Both the position numbers and the translations under genes were made by a program. Below, piece by piece: positions 10,169 through 20,398 of a stretch of 41,013 nt of DNA. The notes under the pieces were generated by a model. The model was not told where the DNA came from. It saw nothing but the letters and a program-made list of their open reading frames with translations, and made no database searches. Within the stretch, counting starts at the first letter, position 1. Each line of letters starts with the position of its first letter. The stretch lies in contig CACKOO010000010.1 in the NCBI GenBank assembly GCA_902601765.1, positions 1 through 41,013 on the forward strand. The letters are read 5' to 3'. Source of the DNA: Hydrogenophilales bacterium. GTDB taxonomy: Bacteria; Pseudomonadota; Gammaproteobacteria; Burkholderiales; Eutrophovitaceae.

Positions 10169-10660
10169 TTGTTCAAGGATATATTAAGAATCATTAAAAA
10201 CTTGTTTTTAGTTGAGCTAGTTAAGGGTCTTTGTTTAACTGGAAAAAATTTCTTCTCGAAAAAAGTTACCGTGCAATTTCCAGAGGAAAAAACACCTCAG
10301 GGTCCTAGATTTAGAGGGCTACATGCATTAAGAAGGTATCCAAACGGTGAAGAGCGTTGTATTGCATGCAAATTGTGTGAGGCTGTCTGTCCGGCATTAG
10401 CCATAAATATAGAGTCAGAAAAACGTGAAGACGGAAGCCGAAGGACTACTAGGTACGATATTGACCTTACTAAGTGTATTTTTTGTGGATTTTGTGAGGA
10501 GTCATGTCCGGTAGATTCTATTGTTGAAACTAGAATTTTGGAATACCACGGGGAGAGCAGAGGAGATCTGGTATACACAAAAGAAATGTTATTAGCTATT
10601 GGGGATAGATACGAATCCCAAATCTCAAAGGATAGGGAAGATGACGCGCCCTATCGCTAA
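10169..10660 (+). CDS. nuoI: NADH-quinone oxidoreductase subunit I
   Basis: TYKY-type subunit (163 residues) with two [4Fe-4S] clusters (N6a, N6b) passing electrons toward NuoB. Two ferredoxin motifs are present: C64-C67-C70-C74 ([12 protein letters not shown]) and C103-C106-C109-C113 ([12 protein letters not shown]). The start is TTG at 10169, supported by a strong AGGAGGT ribosome site 5 bases upstream; no ATG fits. The N-terminal amphipathic helix, about 1-30, lies on the membrane in homologues. nuoJ follows after 57 bases. Confidence 0.96.
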   Translation: MFKDILRIIKNLFLVELVKGLCLTGKNFFSKKVTVQFPEEKTPQGPRFRGLHALRRYPNGEERCIACKLCEAVCPALAINIESEKREDGSRRTTRYDIDLTKCIFCGFCEESCPVDSIVETRILEYHGESRGDLVYTKEMLLAIGDRYESQISKDREDDAPYR

Positions 10661-10717
10661 GTCGTTTTGGAGGAATAAATCTCACACCCAACTTTAGGGT
10701 AGTCAGGAGCTTCATTT

Positions 10718-11344
10718 ATGCAAACCTCACAACTAGCATTTTATTTTTTTTCAATAATATTGATTGTGGCGGCGAGCCGGGTTATTACTTCCAAGAATCC
10801 GGTTCATGCGGCCATGTTTCTAGTTTTAGCATTCTTTACCGCTGCATGTTTATGGATAACTCTAGGAGCTGAGTTTCTGGCAATTGCGCTAGTCTTAGTT
10901 TACGTTGGGGCTGTGATGGTTTTATTTATATTTGTAGTTATGATGTTAGATATCAATCGTGAGAAAGAAAGAAGACGTTATCGGAATTGGCTGCTTCCGG
11001 TTCTAATTATCGCGGGTGTGATGGTGGCGGAAATGTTCTTCGTACTAGGAGAGCAGAATCTCGGGATAGATAGCACGCCTTATCCCATTTTTAATGATCC
11101 TAATTATAGTAATACAAAAGAACTTGGTCGTTTAATTTACACCGAGTATGTATATGCTTTTGAAATAGCAGCAGTTATTTTGTTAGTCGCTATAGTCGCA
11201 GCTATTGCACTCACGCTTCGCGTGCGTAACAACAAAAGAGCTAATGATGTTGCCGACCAAGTATCAACCAGTAGCACTGGCAGAATAAGAATGCTGTCAG
11301 ATTTAAATGATGATATTGATGCTAATAAGCGGAAGGACTTGTAA
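10718..11344 (+). CDS. nuoJ: NADH-quinone oxidoreductase subunit J
   Basis: ND6-type membrane subunit, 208 residues, with about five membrane helices (first near 4-22, last near 143-166). It includes the family segment [14 protein letters not shown] and the helix 3 region [16 protein letters not shown], whose rotation or pi-bulge is linked to coupling. The C-terminal tail of roughly 40 residues is polar. The start ATG has an AGGAG-type site upstream. The stop TAA shares its last base with the nuoK ATG (TAATG). Confidence 0.95.
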   Translation: MQTSQLAFYFFSIILIVAASRVITSKNPVHAAMFLVLAFFTAACLWITLGAEFLAIALVLVYVGAVMVLFIFVVMMLDINREKERRRYRNWLLPVLIIAGVMVAEMFFVLGEQNLGIDSTPYPIFNDPNYSNTKELGRLIYTEYVYAFEIAAVILLVAIVAAIALTLRVRNNKRANDVADQVSTSSTGRIRMLSDLNDDIDANKRKDL

Positions 11345-11649
11345 TGGTGCCCCTACAAAATTATCTGATTTTAGGGGCTATCTTATTTTCTCTCAGCGTT
11401 GTTGGGATAGTTCTCAATAGGAATAACATTATTATTCTGCTAATGGCAATCGAACTAATGTTGCTGTCAGTAAACATGAATTTTGTTGCTTTTTCTTTCT
11501 TTCTAGGTGATCCGGCCGGGCAAATATTTGTATTTTTTGTTCTTACCGTCGCAGCTGCAGAGGCTGCTATTGGTCTTGCCATATTGGTGGTTCTATTCAG
11601 AAACACCCGATCAATCGACGTTGATGATATACAGACCCTGAAGGGTTGA
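11344..11649 (+). CDS. nuoK: NADH-quinone oxidoreductase subunit K
   Basis: ND4L-type membrane subunit of exactly the usual size (101 residues) with three membrane helices. The two membrane glutamates thought to carry protons are present: E37 in [10 protein letters not shown] and E73 in [11 protein letters not shown]. It overlaps nuoJ by one base and nuoL starts 1 base after its stop, so the three are translationally linked. Confidence 0.97.
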   Translation: MVPLQNYLILGAILFSLSVVGIVLNRNNIIILLMAIELMLLSVNMNFVAFSFFLGDPAGQIFVFFVLTVAAAEAAIGLAILVVLFRNTRSIDVDDIQTLKG

Positions 11650-11650
11650 G

Positions 11651-13645
11651 ATGAATATGACAAAAATTCTTTTGATTGCGATACCAATAGCCCCTTTCTT
11701 GGGTGGTTGTATATCGGGAATTTTCGGTAACATGATTGGCCGTAAGGCGTCGCACAGAATAACTATCCTTTTCGTTTTGATATCTACAATATTATCTGGA
11801 CTAGTTATGTCTTCGGTCATCGAAGGGGAGAGTCATAATATAAGTATTTATCTTTGGTCCTTGAGCGGTGATATTTCGTTCGAAATTGGATTTTTAGTAG
11901 ATAGTTTATCCTCAACAATGATGTTGGTCGTAAGTTTTGTATCACTTATGGTACATATTTATACAATTGGTTATATGGCAGAAGATCCTGGATATCAGAG
12001 GTTTTTTTGCTATATATCTTTGTTTACTTTTGCGATGTTAGTGCTTGTGATGAGTAATAACTTTTTGCAATTGTTTTTTGGTTGGGAAGCAGTTGGCGTG
12101 ATTTCATATTTGCTGATAGGTTTTTGGCATAATAAGCCTTCTGCCATAGATGCAAATTTGAAAGCCTTTCTTGTGAATAGAGTTGGAGATTTAGGTTTTC
12201 TACTAGGAATAGGATTAATTCTCGCTTACTGTGGAACTTTAGATTTTAAGGGCGTGTTTGAGATGGCTCCGGAAATATCAAACCAAAATTTGGTATTACT
12301 GAATAATCTTGAGTGGTCGGTGCTCACTGTTATATGTTTATTATTGTTCGTCGGGGCTATGGGAAAATCAGCTCAGGTTCCTCTTCATGTATGGCTTCCG
12401 GATTCGATGGAGGGACCAACTCCTATTTCGGCACTCATTCATGCTGCAACTATGGTTACCGCAGGTATTTTTATGGTGGCGCGTATGTCCCCGTTATTTG
12501 AGTTATCCGAAGCGGCGTTGTCTTTTGTGATAATTATTGGAGCGATAACGGCACTGTTCACCGGATTACTAGGAATAGTACAGAATGATATTAAGCGTGT
12601 TGTTGCGTACTCTACTCTGTCTCAATTGGGTTATATGACAGTCGCGCTCGGAGCTTCTGCTTATTCCATTGCGATATTTCATTTGGTAACTCATGCTTTT
12701 TTCAAGGCATTACTATTTTTGGCAGCGGGTTCCGTCATTATAGGAATGCACCATAAACAAGATATGAATTCTATGGGAGGGGTGAGAAAATACATGCCGG
12801 TAACTTGGGCTACAACGCTAATAGGTTCCTTAGCGTTAATTGGGTTTCCATTCTTTTCTGGATTTTATTCCAAAGAAAGTATAATCGAACATGTATATCG
12901 TAGTGAGATCCTAGGATCAAACTTTGCCTATTTTTCAGTTCTTGTAGGTGTCTTCATTACATCTCTTTATACCTTCAGAATGTATTTTCTGGTTTTTGAG
13001 GGAAAAGAACGCTTTGGCGCAAAAAAACATATTCCAAGTTCAGCGGAGCTGCAAAATGGTAGTAAAAAACCTCATGAAAGTTCCATGGTTGTTCTGCTCC
13101 CCCTAATTCTATTGGCTATTCCATCGATTTTTTTAGGAGCGGTGCTTATTGAGCCGATGCTTTACGGCGATTTTTTCGAAGATGTTATTTTTGTATCTCC
13201 GGCACATCAAAATACTTTTAACTCTCCAAATGCATTTGGCGGGTGGTATGAAATGGGTGTTCACGGGTTTATGACACTACCGTTTCTATTGGCCATCAGT
13301 GGAATAGTGGTTGCCTGGGTTTTTTATATAAAATTCCCTAGGCTAGCGGTTATTTTTAAAAAAATTACCCATCCGATTGTTATTTTATTGGAGGAAAAAT
13401 ATTACTTTGATAGATTCAATTCATGGTTCTTTGTAAAGGGAGCAAAAAAATTAGGATTAGGTTTCTGGAAAATCGGAGATGTGTTTCTTATAGATAATCT
13501 TTTAGTCAATGGAGTAGCAAGATCCGCTCGCTTTTTTGCTCTAATATTAAGAAAAATCCAAACCGGAATGATTTATCATTATGCATTAATGATGGTTCTG
13601 GGTCTCACTATGCTTCTTAGTATTTGGGTTTTCGGGGTTGTCTAG
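11651..13645 (+). CDS. nuoL: NADH-quinone oxidoreductase subunit L
   Basis: Largest antiporter-like proton-pumping subunit (664 residues), with about 14 core helices and a C-terminal long lateral helix ending in a further membrane anchor. Key features are E146 in FFGWEAVGV, the lysine in MGKSAQVPLHVWLPDSMEGPTP near residue 235, HAATMVTAG and the HAFFKALLFL lysine. The C-terminal region, about 520-664, matches the traverse helix segment that runs along NuoM and NuoN. Length is slightly above the E. coli value. nuoM starts 15 bases downstream. Confidence 0.97.
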   Translation: MNMTKILLIAIPIAPFLGGCISGIFGNMIGRKASHRITILFVLISTILSGLVMSSVIEGESHNISIYLWSLSGDISFEIGFLVDSLSSTMMLVVSFVSLMVHIYTIGYMAEDPGYQRFFCYISLFTFAMLVLVMSNNFLQLFFGWEAVGVISYLLIGFWHNKPSAIDANLKAFLVNRVGDLGFLLGIGLILAYCGTLDFKGVFEMAPEISNQNLVLLNNLEWSVLTVICLLLFVGAMGKSAQVPLHVWLPDSMEGPTPISALIHAATMVTAGIFMVARMSPLFELSEAALSFVIIIGAITALFTGLLGIVQNDIKRVVAYSTLSQLGYMTVALGASAYSIAIFHLVTHAFFKALLFLAAGSVIIGMHHKQDMNSMGGVRKYMPVTWATTLIGSLALIGFPFFSGFYSKESIIEHVYRSEILGSNFAYFSVLVGVFITSLYTFRMYFLVFEGKERFGAKKHIPSSAELQNGSKKPHESSMVVLLPLILLAIPSIFLGAVLIEPMLYGDFFEDVIFVSPAHQNTFNSPNAFGGWYEMGVHGFMTLPFLLAISGIVVAWVFYIKFPRLAVIFKKITHPIVILLEEKYYFDRFNSWFFVKGAKKLGLGFWKIGDVFLIDNLLVNGVARSARFFALILRKIQTGMIYHYALMMVLGLTMLLSIWVFGVV

Positions 13646-13660
13646 AAAGTTAGATATGAC

Positions 13661-15142
13661 ATGTTAGATTATTCAATCCTGTCGTTAATCATTTGGGTGC
13701 CGATTGTCACTGGAGTAATTGTTTTAGCCCTTGGCGCTAGCGATAACTCGGCTGCAGGTAAATGGACAGCTCTAATCGGTAGTTTAGTAGGGTTACTTTT
13801 AGTGATTCCAATCTGGGTGTTTTTTGATACCACCGAGCCATTGATGCAGTTTGAAGAGTCTGCCCTTTGGATAGAAACCTTAAACATAAATTATCACTTG
13901 GGCATTGATGGCATTTCTTTCTTGCTTGTTTTTCTTAATTGCTTAACTACTTTCGTTGTAATCCTTGCAAGTTGGGAATTTGTAGCTGAAAAAATATGTC
14001 AATATTTTGCATCTTTTTTGATTTTATCTGGATTGGTAAATGGAGCATTTTGTGCGTTAGATGCGATTTTGTTCTACGTGTTTTTCGAGGCCACTCTTAT
14101 TCCAATGTTCGTAATAATTGGGGTTTGGGGTGGTTATAACAGAGTGTATGCGGCACTCAAATTTTTTCTTTATACCCTAACAGGATCCTTGCTCACTTTG
14201 GTAGCTCTAATATTTCTATACAGGGAATCGAATGGAAGTTTTTCACTGCTTGAATATCATAACCTGAGACTCCCAATATTTCAGCAGGTTTTGATCTTTG
14301 GCGCATTTTTTGCGGCGTTTGCTGTTAAAATCCCTATTTGGCCAGTGCATACATGGCTTCCAGATGCCCACGTAGAGGCTCCAACGGGAGGATCCGTCGT
14401 ACTGGCGGCAGTTTTACTTAAGCTCGGAGCTTACGGGTTTTTGAGATTATCGCTTCCTATATTGCCCGACGCGAGTCAGATGCTAGCTCCTGTAATGATT
14501 TTTCTCGCTTTGACATCTATTGTATATATAGGATTTATAGCTTTTGTTCAGCCTGATATAAAAAAATTGATTGCGTATTCCTCAGTTGCCCACATGGGTT
14601 TTGTAACTTTGGGTATTTTTATTTTTAATGTTAATGGATTAATGGGTGCTATTATTCAATTAATATCGCATGGTTTTGTTTCCGGTGCTTTGTTTTTATG
14701 TATTGGTGTTCTTTATGATCGGATGCACACTCGCGAAATAGCTGATTATGGTGGTGTTGTTAACAAAATGCCAATCTTTGCGTCTTTTTTTATGTTGTTT
14801 GCCATGGCAAATGCGGGATTACCAGGAACGAGTGGTTTTGTAGGGGAATTTCTGGTTTTGTTGGGAGCTATCAACGCTAATTTTTGGTTCGGGTTTGCGG
14901 CAGGGTCCACGCTTATCATCGGGGCAGCATACACTCTCTGGATGTATAAACGTGTTGTTTTTGGGGAAATTGCGAATGCGAAAGTTGCCGGTTTAGTAGA
15001 CATAAACTCTCGAGAATTTTTGGTGCTTTTTTTGGCAGCAACTTTCATAATTTGGATGGGGGTGTATCCAGCGTCTTTTACACAGTTTTTACACGTTACG
15101 GTCGACCAATTATTAAGCCATGTGTCTATATCAAAACTTTAA
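13661..15142 (+). CDS. nuoM: NADH-quinone oxidoreductase subunit M
   Basis: Antiporter-like proton-pumping subunit (493 residues). It has about 14 membrane helices, the essential glutamate E143 in VFFEATLIPMF and HLGIDGISFLLV near 79-90. KIPIWPVHTWLPDAHVEAPT carries the channel lysine, and SHGFVSGALFLCIG takes the place of the HAxFK motif of NuoL, as is usual in NuoM. It lies between nuoL and nuoN with short gaps (15 bases each side), consistent with one transcript. Confidence 0.97.
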   Translation: MLDYSILSLIIWVPIVTGVIVLALGASDNSAAGKWTALIGSLVGLLLVIPIWVFFDTTEPLMQFEESALWIETLNINYHLGIDGISFLLVFLNCLTTFVVILASWEFVAEKICQYFASFLILSGLVNGAFCALDAILFYVFFEATLIPMFVIIGVWGGYNRVYAALKFFLYTLTGSLLTLVALIFLYRESNGSFSLLEYHNLRLPIFQQVLIFGAFFAAFAVKIPIWPVHTWLPDAHVEAPTGGSVVLAAVLLKLGAYGFLRLSLPILPDASQMLAPVMIFLALTSIVYIGFIAFVQPDIKKLIAYSSVAHMGFVTLGIFIFNVNGLMGAIIQLISHGFVSGALFLCIGVLYDRMHTREIADYGGVVNKMPIFASFFMLFAMANAGLPGTSGFVGEFLVLLGAINANFWFGFAAGSTLIIGAAYTLWMYKRVVFGEIANAKVAGLVDINSREFLVLFLAATFIIWMGVYPASFTQFLHVTVDQLLSHVSISKL

Positions 15143-15157
15143 ACGAAATTTTTTCTT

Positions 15158-16612
15158 ATGGTAACTTTCGAACCAGTAGATTTGTTTATCGCCTTGCCCG
15201 AAATAGTTTTATTAGTTTTGGGATGTTTGGTGCTAACAGCCGATCTTTTTGTATCCCAAAAAGCCAGGTATATAACTGCTAGACTCACAAAATTTTCATT
15301 ATTGCTAATTGGTTTAGTTATACTGCTTCATCAGTCGGACAGTATTCGATATGCTTTTTCAGATATGTATGTTGCTGATCCAATATCAGATTTCCTTAAA
15401 TTGCTCTCCTGTGGCTCTGTTCTGGCTATGTTGATCTATGCTAAAAATTATATAGAAGTGCGTGCAATATACACTGGAGAATTTTTTACATTGACGCTGT
15501 TCACTTTACTGGGAATGATGATTATGATTTCTGCGAATCATTTTCTTATTCTATATCTTGGTTTAGAGCTGCTCAGCTTGAGTTTATATTCAATGGTTGC
15601 TTTATCTCGCGGAGCTTTAGTTTCATCTGAAGCTGCTGTTAAATATTTTATTCTCGGTGCCTTGGCTTCCGGGTTTTTGTTGTACGGAATGTCTATGATT
15701 TATGGAGCAACCGGTTCACTATTACTTCCAGAAGTTGCTTCTCGGCTTTCTACGAATCCCGAGGGTATTAATTTAGCTCTTTTCGGCCTGGTATTTGTTG
15801 TAGCAGGAATCGCTTTCAAAGTCGGTGCTGTGCCGTTTCATATGTGGGTCCCAGATGTTTACCAAGGAGCTCCTACCGCTATTACCCTACTGATTGGTAC
15901 TGCCCCGAAATTTGCAACTTATGCATTTATTTTTAGGCTATTGGTGGAGGGAATGGGTGAAGGTAGAATGCTTTTAGAGTGGAAACAAATGTTGTTACTG
16001 CTAGGAGTTTTATCGATCGGGTTTGGGAATTTTGTAGCCATAGCGCAAACCAATATTAAAAGAATGTTGGCGTACTCGACTATTGCCCATATGGGTTTCC
16101 TATTGCTAGGGTTTGCCTCTGGTATAAAAATGGGAATAGCGGCCTCTATGTTTTATGCGGTTACTTATGTTTTGTCTGCTCTGGGTGCTTTTGGCATGAT
16201 CTTATTCATGTCTCGCCGAGGGTTTGAGGCGGATGAATTAAAAGATTTTAAGGGGTTAAGTCGTGCGAGCCCTTGGTATGCGTTTATTATGCTTCTATTG
16301 ATGTTCTCGATGGCGGGAATCCCGCCGACCGTAGGTTTCTGGGCTAAGTTATCAATTCTGCAGGTAATTGTTGAAGCTGGCCACATTGGCATAGCAAGTT
16401 TCGCTGTAATTATGTCACTTATTGGAGCGTTTTATTATCTTCGTATAATTAAGCTAATGTTTTTTGATGCCGTAGAAACAGGGAAGCCGTTGGACGAGCA
16501 AAATGGTTCCGGTATTCTTTTGGGTATTAACGGTTTAGCAATGCTGGGGCTTGGCTTTCTTCCCGGTGTATTACTATCATTTTGTGAGCGGATAATAAGT
16601 TTCTCTATCTGA
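15158..16612 (+). CDS. nuoN: NADH-quinone oxidoreductase subunit N
   Basis: Third antiporter-like proton-pumping subunit (484 residues), about 14 membrane helices. Visible marks include the ELLSLSLYSMVAL helix with its conserved glutamate, AVKYFILGALASGFLLYG with its lysine, KVGAVPFHMWVPDVYQGAPT and FSMAGIPPTVGFWAKL. It closes the nuo cluster. A NUDIX gene starts 4 bases after its stop and is probably on the same transcript. Confidence 0.96.
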   Translation: MVTFEPVDLFIALPEIVLLVLGCLVLTADLFVSQKARYITARLTKFSLLLIGLVILLHQSDSIRYAFSDMYVADPISDFLKLLSCGSVLAMLIYAKNYIEVRAIYTGEFFTLTLFTLLGMMIMISANHFLILYLGLELLSLSLYSMVALSRGALVSSEAAVKYFILGALASGFLLYGMSMIYGATGSLLLPEVASRLSTNPEGINLALFGLVFVVAGIAFKVGAVPFHMWVPDVYQGAPTAITLLIGTAPKFATYAFIFRLLVEGMGEGRMLLEWKQMLLLLGVLSIGFGNFVAIAQTNIKRMLAYSTIAHMGFLLLGFASGIKMGIAASMFYAVTYVLSALGAFGMILFMSRRGFEADELKDFKGLSRASPWYAFIMLLLMFSMAGIPPTVGFWAKLSILQVIVEAGHIGIASFAVIMSLIGAFYYLRIIKLMFFDAVETGKPLDEQNGSGILLGINGLAMLGLGFLPGVLLSFCERIISFSI

Positions 16613-16616
16613 CATT

Positions 16617-17153
16617 ATGACTTCTGACTTCACAGAGAAAACTTTATCTTCCGAGCTAGTTTATAACGGTAGTTTCCTGAAAGTGCATAAAGACAGTTCG
16701 TTACTTATAGATGGATCAAAAGTGACCCGTGAAAATGTTATTCACCCCGGAGCGGCTATGATTATACCGGTATTTTTAGACGGTAGTATTTTGCTCGAAC
16801 GACAGTACCGTTATGCTGTTGGAAAGCATTGTATAGAGTTTCCTGCTGGTCGAGCTGAAGTTGGGGAAACGCCTATCAGCACCGCAAAGAGAGAGCTAGT
16901 GGAAGAAACTGGATATTTAGCGGAGACTTGGGTGCCAAGAGGAGTAATCCACCCGGGGGTTGGCTATACAAATGAAGAAATCCACATTTTTATCGCCCAA
17001 AACCTAAAAATGACCTCTACCAATCGAGATCCGGGAGAGTTTTTAGAGACATTTCGCATTAGCTTGGACGAAGCTATCAACAAACTCCGATTGGGTGATA
17101 TCACGGACGCCAAAACTATGGTTGGCTTATCTATGTTAATTGATTTTTTTTAA
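16617..17153 (+). CDS. NUDIX hydrolase, ADP-ribose pyrophosphatase-like
   Basis: A 178-residue cytoplasmic NUDIX protein. The full Nudix box lies at residues 78-100, with R92-E93 and E96-E97 as the Mg-binding core (RELVEETGY). It is preceded by EFPAGRAEVGE, the pattern of the ADP-ribose/NudF branch (ADP-ribose to AMP plus ribose-5-phosphate). LERQYRYAVG upstream is also typical of that branch. The exact substrate is inference. It starts 4 bases after nuoN, so it probably rides on the nuo transcript, a link that would fit NAD-turnover housekeeping. Confidence 0.88.
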   Translation: MTSDFTEKTLSSELVYNGSFLKVHKDSSLLIDGSKVTRENVIHPGAAMIIPVFLDGSILLERQYRYAVGKHCIEFPAGRAEVGETPISTAKRELVEETGYLAETWVPRGVIHPGVGYTNEEIHIFIAQNLKMTSTNRDPGEFLETFRISLDEAINKLRLGDITDAKTMVGLSMLIDFF

Positions 17154-17190
17154 GAACTATGAGCATATTGTTAATCGAATACGGCTTATA

Positions 17191-18306
17191 CTACGGGCTG
17201 CGGTCCGGAAGACCATAAAAAATTCGGTAAATTACTCCACTTTGATCGTCGGATAACAACAAGTCACCAGAGGGTGAAACTATAAGATCAACTGGTCTTC
17301 CATAAACAGTATTATTTTTTTCCCAGCCGTCAGCAAAAACTTCGGATTTTAGTTCCCCGTCAGAATCGCGGGAAATAACCGTCACACGGTAACCATTTTT
17401 TTCTTTCCGATTCCAGGATCCGTGTTGCGCAACGAAGATGCTATTTTCATAATGACTCGGAAATTGTTTCCCGGTATAAAAAATAAGTCCGTCAGGGGCC
17501 ACATGCGCTCCATGATTTAGTTGGGGCGCCACAAACCCTTCACAGCCCCTTTCGGAGCCGAATTCTGGGTCGGGGAGATCCCCTTGATGACAGTAAGGGA
17601 AGCCAAAGTCCAAATTTGCAACAGGAGCATGATTAAGTTCGTCGGATGGTAGGTCATCCCCGAGCCAGTCACGACCATGATCGTTAAACCATAACTCTCC
17701 AGTTATGGGGTCCCAATCAAACCCAACGGTATTTCTTACGCCATAGGCAAATGTTTCTACTTCTGTACCATCAAGATTCAATCTTTTGATAACCCCAAAG
17801 TTTTTTCTATCTATAAGACAAACATTACATGGGGCTCCAATACCTACATATAGCTTTTTATCTGGCCCAATACCAATAACTCTGTACCCATGGTGTCGAT
17901 CATTTGGTAATTTTGAAAAAATTACTGAAACACTTAAATCTGCCCCGATGTTTTTCTCTACCGATTTAAACCTTAATATACGGTCGATTTCAGCTACGTA
18001 TAAATCACCTTCAAAAAAAGCCAATCCATTGGGCGCGTTTAATCTCGTAGCCAAGACGACGGTTTTTTCAATTTTGCCATCTTGGTTTTTATCGATTAGA
18101 GCATACACTTTTCCACTATTTGGGGCAGAGACAAAAAGGATCCCCGCCGGACTGATTGCTAAAGATCTAGCACCGGGAATATTTTCAGCGAATATATCTA
18201 TTTCAAAACCTTTGGGCAATCGGATTTGATCCAAGTTTTGAGCATTGATTCCAGACAATCCACCACACAGATTAAAAAAAGAAACTAGCAATAGCATTCT
18301 CAACAT
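17191..18306 (-). CDS. Secreted PQQ-type sugar (sorbosone/glucose) dehydrogenase-like protein
   Basis: A 371-residue protein with an apparent signal peptide (hydrophobic core at residues 3-18, likely cleavage near residue 22), so periplasmic. The mature part is a six-bladed beta-propeller of the sorbosone/soluble glucose dehydrogenase family. Visible marks are RHHGYRVIGIGPDKKLYVGIG with the putative active-site histidine, GAPCNVC, AYGVRNTVGFDWDPITGELW, NDHGRDW, and the HGSWNRKEKNGYRV segment. No cytochrome c domain (no CxxCH) is fused, so electrons would need a separate acceptor. Family members oxidise aldoses or aldose-like substrates with PQQ, but many are uncharacterised and the substrate is unknown. 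It is convergent with the NUDIX gene, and no pqq synthesis genes are in the window. Confidence 0.8.
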   Translation of the reverse strand: MLRMLLLVSFFNLCGGLSGINAQNLDQIRLPKGFEIDIFAENIPGARSLAISPAGILFVSAPNSGKVYALIDKNQDGKIEKTVVLATRLNAPNGLAFFEGDLYVAEIDRILRFKSVEKNIGADLSVSVIFSKLPNDRHHGYRVIGIGPDKKLYVGIGAPCNVCLIDRKNFGVIKRLNLDGTEVETFAYGVRNTVGFDWDPITGELWFNDHGRDWLGDDLPSDELNHAPVANLDFGFPYCHQGDLPDPEFGSERGCEGFVAPQLNHGAHVAPDGLIFYTGKQFPSHYENSIFVAQHGSWNRKEKNGYRVTVISRDSDGELKSEVFADGWEKNNTVYGRPVDLIVSPSGDLLLSDDQSGVIYRIFYGLPDRSP

Positions 18307-18367
18307 TTTTACGAAATCTCCCTAATTGAACTGTAGTAGCGTCGCAATAATTTAATTATCTTTTTTG

Positions 18368-18397
18368 GGTTGATATTTTTACTATTCGTCCCTATGT
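18368..18397 (+). promoter_or_regulatory. Candidate heat-shock (sigma-32) promoter of htpG
   Basis: GGTTGATA (18368-18375) and CCCTATGT (18390-18397) are separated by 14 bases and lie 34 bases before the htpG ATG. They resemble the sigma-32 consensus (CTTGAAA and CCCCATNT); the -10 matches all but one defined position. An overlapping sigma-70 reading (TTGATA, 17 bases, TATGTT) is also possible. htpG belongs to the sigma-32 regulon in E. coli, which supports the call. Confidence 0.6.
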
Positions 18398-18431
18398 TAG
18401 AATAGTCCCAAAGAATACAGGAAAATTTATA

Positions 18432-20384
18432 ATGGCGAAAACTAGAAAAACAAATAAAGAGAAGTCCGTAGGCAAAGAAACCCTTGGGTTCCAAACAGAA
18501 GTAACTCAACTATTAAAACTAATGGTGCATTCTCTTTACAGCAATAAAGAGATTTTTCTTCGGGAATTATTATCAAATGCCTCTGATGCATGCGATAAGT
18601 TGAGGTTTGAGGGCATAGGTGATGATAGCCTTTTTGAGGATGCTCCAGATCTAAAAATACACGTTAGTTATAGTGCAGATAAAAAGACGGTTACGATATC
18701 TGATAACGGCATAGGTATGTCTCGTGATGAGGTCATAGAAAACATAGGAACTATTGCAAAATCTGGTACCCGCGAGTTTTTCGGGAAGCTTACTGGAGAT
18801 CAAGCAAAAGATGCGTCTCTCATCGGACAATTTGGGGTTGGTTTTTACTCTGCTTTTATTGTGGGTAAGGAGGTGCAATTAACCACCAGGAGAGCGGGGC
18901 GCTCTTCATCTGAAGGTACTAAATGGATTTCGACTGGTGAGGGTAGTTATTCCCTTGAAAAAGTCGATAGAAAAGACAGGGGCACTGAAATAATAATAAA
19001 ACTCAAGGAGGAAGAGGGCGAATTACTTTCTCTGTTGCGTCTCAAGTCGATCATAACCAAATATTCAGACCACATAGCCCTGCCAATAATGATGGAGAAG
19101 GAAGATTGGGATAAAGATAAGAGTGAAAACATAAAGACCGGTGAGTTTGAACAAGTAAACCAAGCATCTGCAATTTGGGTTCGCGCAAAATCAGAAATTT
19201 CTACCGAACAATACCAAGAGTTTTATAAACATATAAGTCATGATATGCAAGCCCCTCTCGCTTGGTCTCACAATAGAGTTGAAGGGCGACAGGAATACAC
19301 TCAGCTTCTTTATGTGCCTTCGAAAGCACCATTTGACTTGTTCGAAAGGGATAGTCGACACGGGATTAAACTGTATGTAAAGCGGGTTTTTATAATGGAT
19401 GACGCCGAGCATCTTATCCCTAATTATCTTCGATTTGTTAAAGGTATAGTTGATTCAAGTGACCTGCCGCTCAATATTTCTCGTGAAATATTGCAAGAAT
19501 CTAAAGATGTTGAGGCTATCCGTAAAGGTTGTGTCAGCAGAATACTGGGTTTACTCGAGAATATGGGTGAGAAAGATGAAGAAAAATATCTTGGGTTTTG
19601 GCAAGAATTTGGTAAGGTTTTGAAGGAAGGCATTGGAGAGGATTTTGGTAATCAAGAACGTATTAGTAAATTGCTAAGGTTTTCGAGCACAAATTCGGAA
19701 AGCGGTGATCAGACGGTATCGTTAGCACAATATGTGAGTCGACAAAAAGAAGGTCAGGATAAGATTTTTTATGTGACTGCAGAGAGTTTCAATTCGGCCG
19801 CATCTAGTCCTCACCTTGAAATTTTCAAAGACAAAGGTATTGAGGTTTTACTTTTACACGATCGAGTTGACGAGTGGGTGGTCTCTAATCTCACTGAATT
19901 TGATGGTAAGAAATTAACGTCAGTATCAAAAGGGGAGCTAGATCTCGGAGATATTGCTGAGGAAGAAAAAAAAGCGAGAGACAAAGAGGCTAATGATTAT
20001 CAGGTATTAGTTGACAAAATTACAGAGGAATTGAAAGGTAAGGTTAAAGATGTGCGAGTTACTTTTAGGCTAACAGATTCCCCAGCCTGTTTAGTTTCAG
20101 AAGAAAATGGGATGAGTATTAATTTGGAAAGAATGCTAAAAGCCGCAGGCCAAAATGTGCCATCTACTCAACCAACATTAGAAATTAATCCTAATCACCC
20201 GATAGTGAAACGTCTTAAAAACCCAGATAACGAAAAAAACTTGAGTGACTGGAGCCATATACTCTTTGATCAGGCGGTGTTGGCGGAGGGTGGAACACCC
20301 AATGACCCTGCACATTTTGTCAAGAGATTAAATTCTATGATGATGGTTTTGGCGGGAGATGAAAAAAAAGTTTGGACACCGTAA
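18432..20384 (+). CDS. htpG: Molecular chaperone HtpG (bacterial Hsp90)
   Basis: A 650-residue cytoplasmic ATP-dependent chaperone. The N-terminal GHKL ATPase domain shows E45 and N49 ([15 protein letters not shown]), D91 (SDNGIGM), the lid segment [11 protein letters not shown] and [11 protein letters not shown]. The middle domain has the catalytic-arginine segment [11 protein letters not shown]. The C-terminal dimerisation domain closes with a variable tail. The N-terminus has about ten extra basic residues before the usual GFQTEV start, and the ATG at 18432 has an AGGA site 9 bases upstream. A heat-shock promoter candidate lies just upstream. It is convergent with the crotonase gene, only 14 bases apart, with no clear terminator hairpin between. 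Confidence 0.98.
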   Translation: MAKTRKTNKEKSVGKETLGFQTEVTQLLKLMVHSLYSNKEIFLRELLSNASDACDKLRFEGIGDDSLFEDAPDLKIHVSYSADKKTVTISDNGIGMSRDEVIENIGTIAKSGTREFFGKLTGDQAKDASLIGQFGVGFYSAFIVGKEVQLTTRRAGRSSSEGTKWISTGEGSYSLEKVDRKDRGTEIIIKLKEEEGELLSLLRLKSIITKYSDHIALPIMMEKEDWDKDKSENIKTGEFEQVNQASAIWVRAKSEISTEQYQEFYKHISHDMQAPLAWSHNRVEGRQEYTQLLYVPSKAPFDLFERDSRHGIKLYVKRVFIMDDAEHLIPNYLRFVKGIVDSSDLPLNISREILQESKDVEAIRKGCVSRILGLLENMGEKDEEKYLGFWQEFGKVLKEGIGEDFGNQERISKLLRFSSTNSESGDQTVSLAQYVSRQKEGQDKIFYVTAESFNSAASSPHLEIFKDKGIEVLLLHDRVDEWVVSNLTEFDGKKLTSVSKGELDLGDIAEEEKKARDKEANDYQVLVDKITEELKGKVKDVRVTFRLTDSPACLVSEENGMSINLERMLKAAGQNVPSTQPTLEINPNHPIVKRLKNPDNEKNLSDWSHILFDQAVLAEGGTPNDPAHFVKRLNSMMMVLAGDEKKVWTP

Positions 20385-20398
20385 TGTATATCGAATGT

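Noticed and set aside
12309..12530. Short frames inside nuoL
   Set aside because: They are out-of-frame shadows of the well-conserved NuoL coding sequence.
17154..17190. A bidirectional terminator between the convergent NUDIX and sorbosone-dehydrogenase-like genes
   Set aside because: No stem with a T-run is visible in the 37-base gap.
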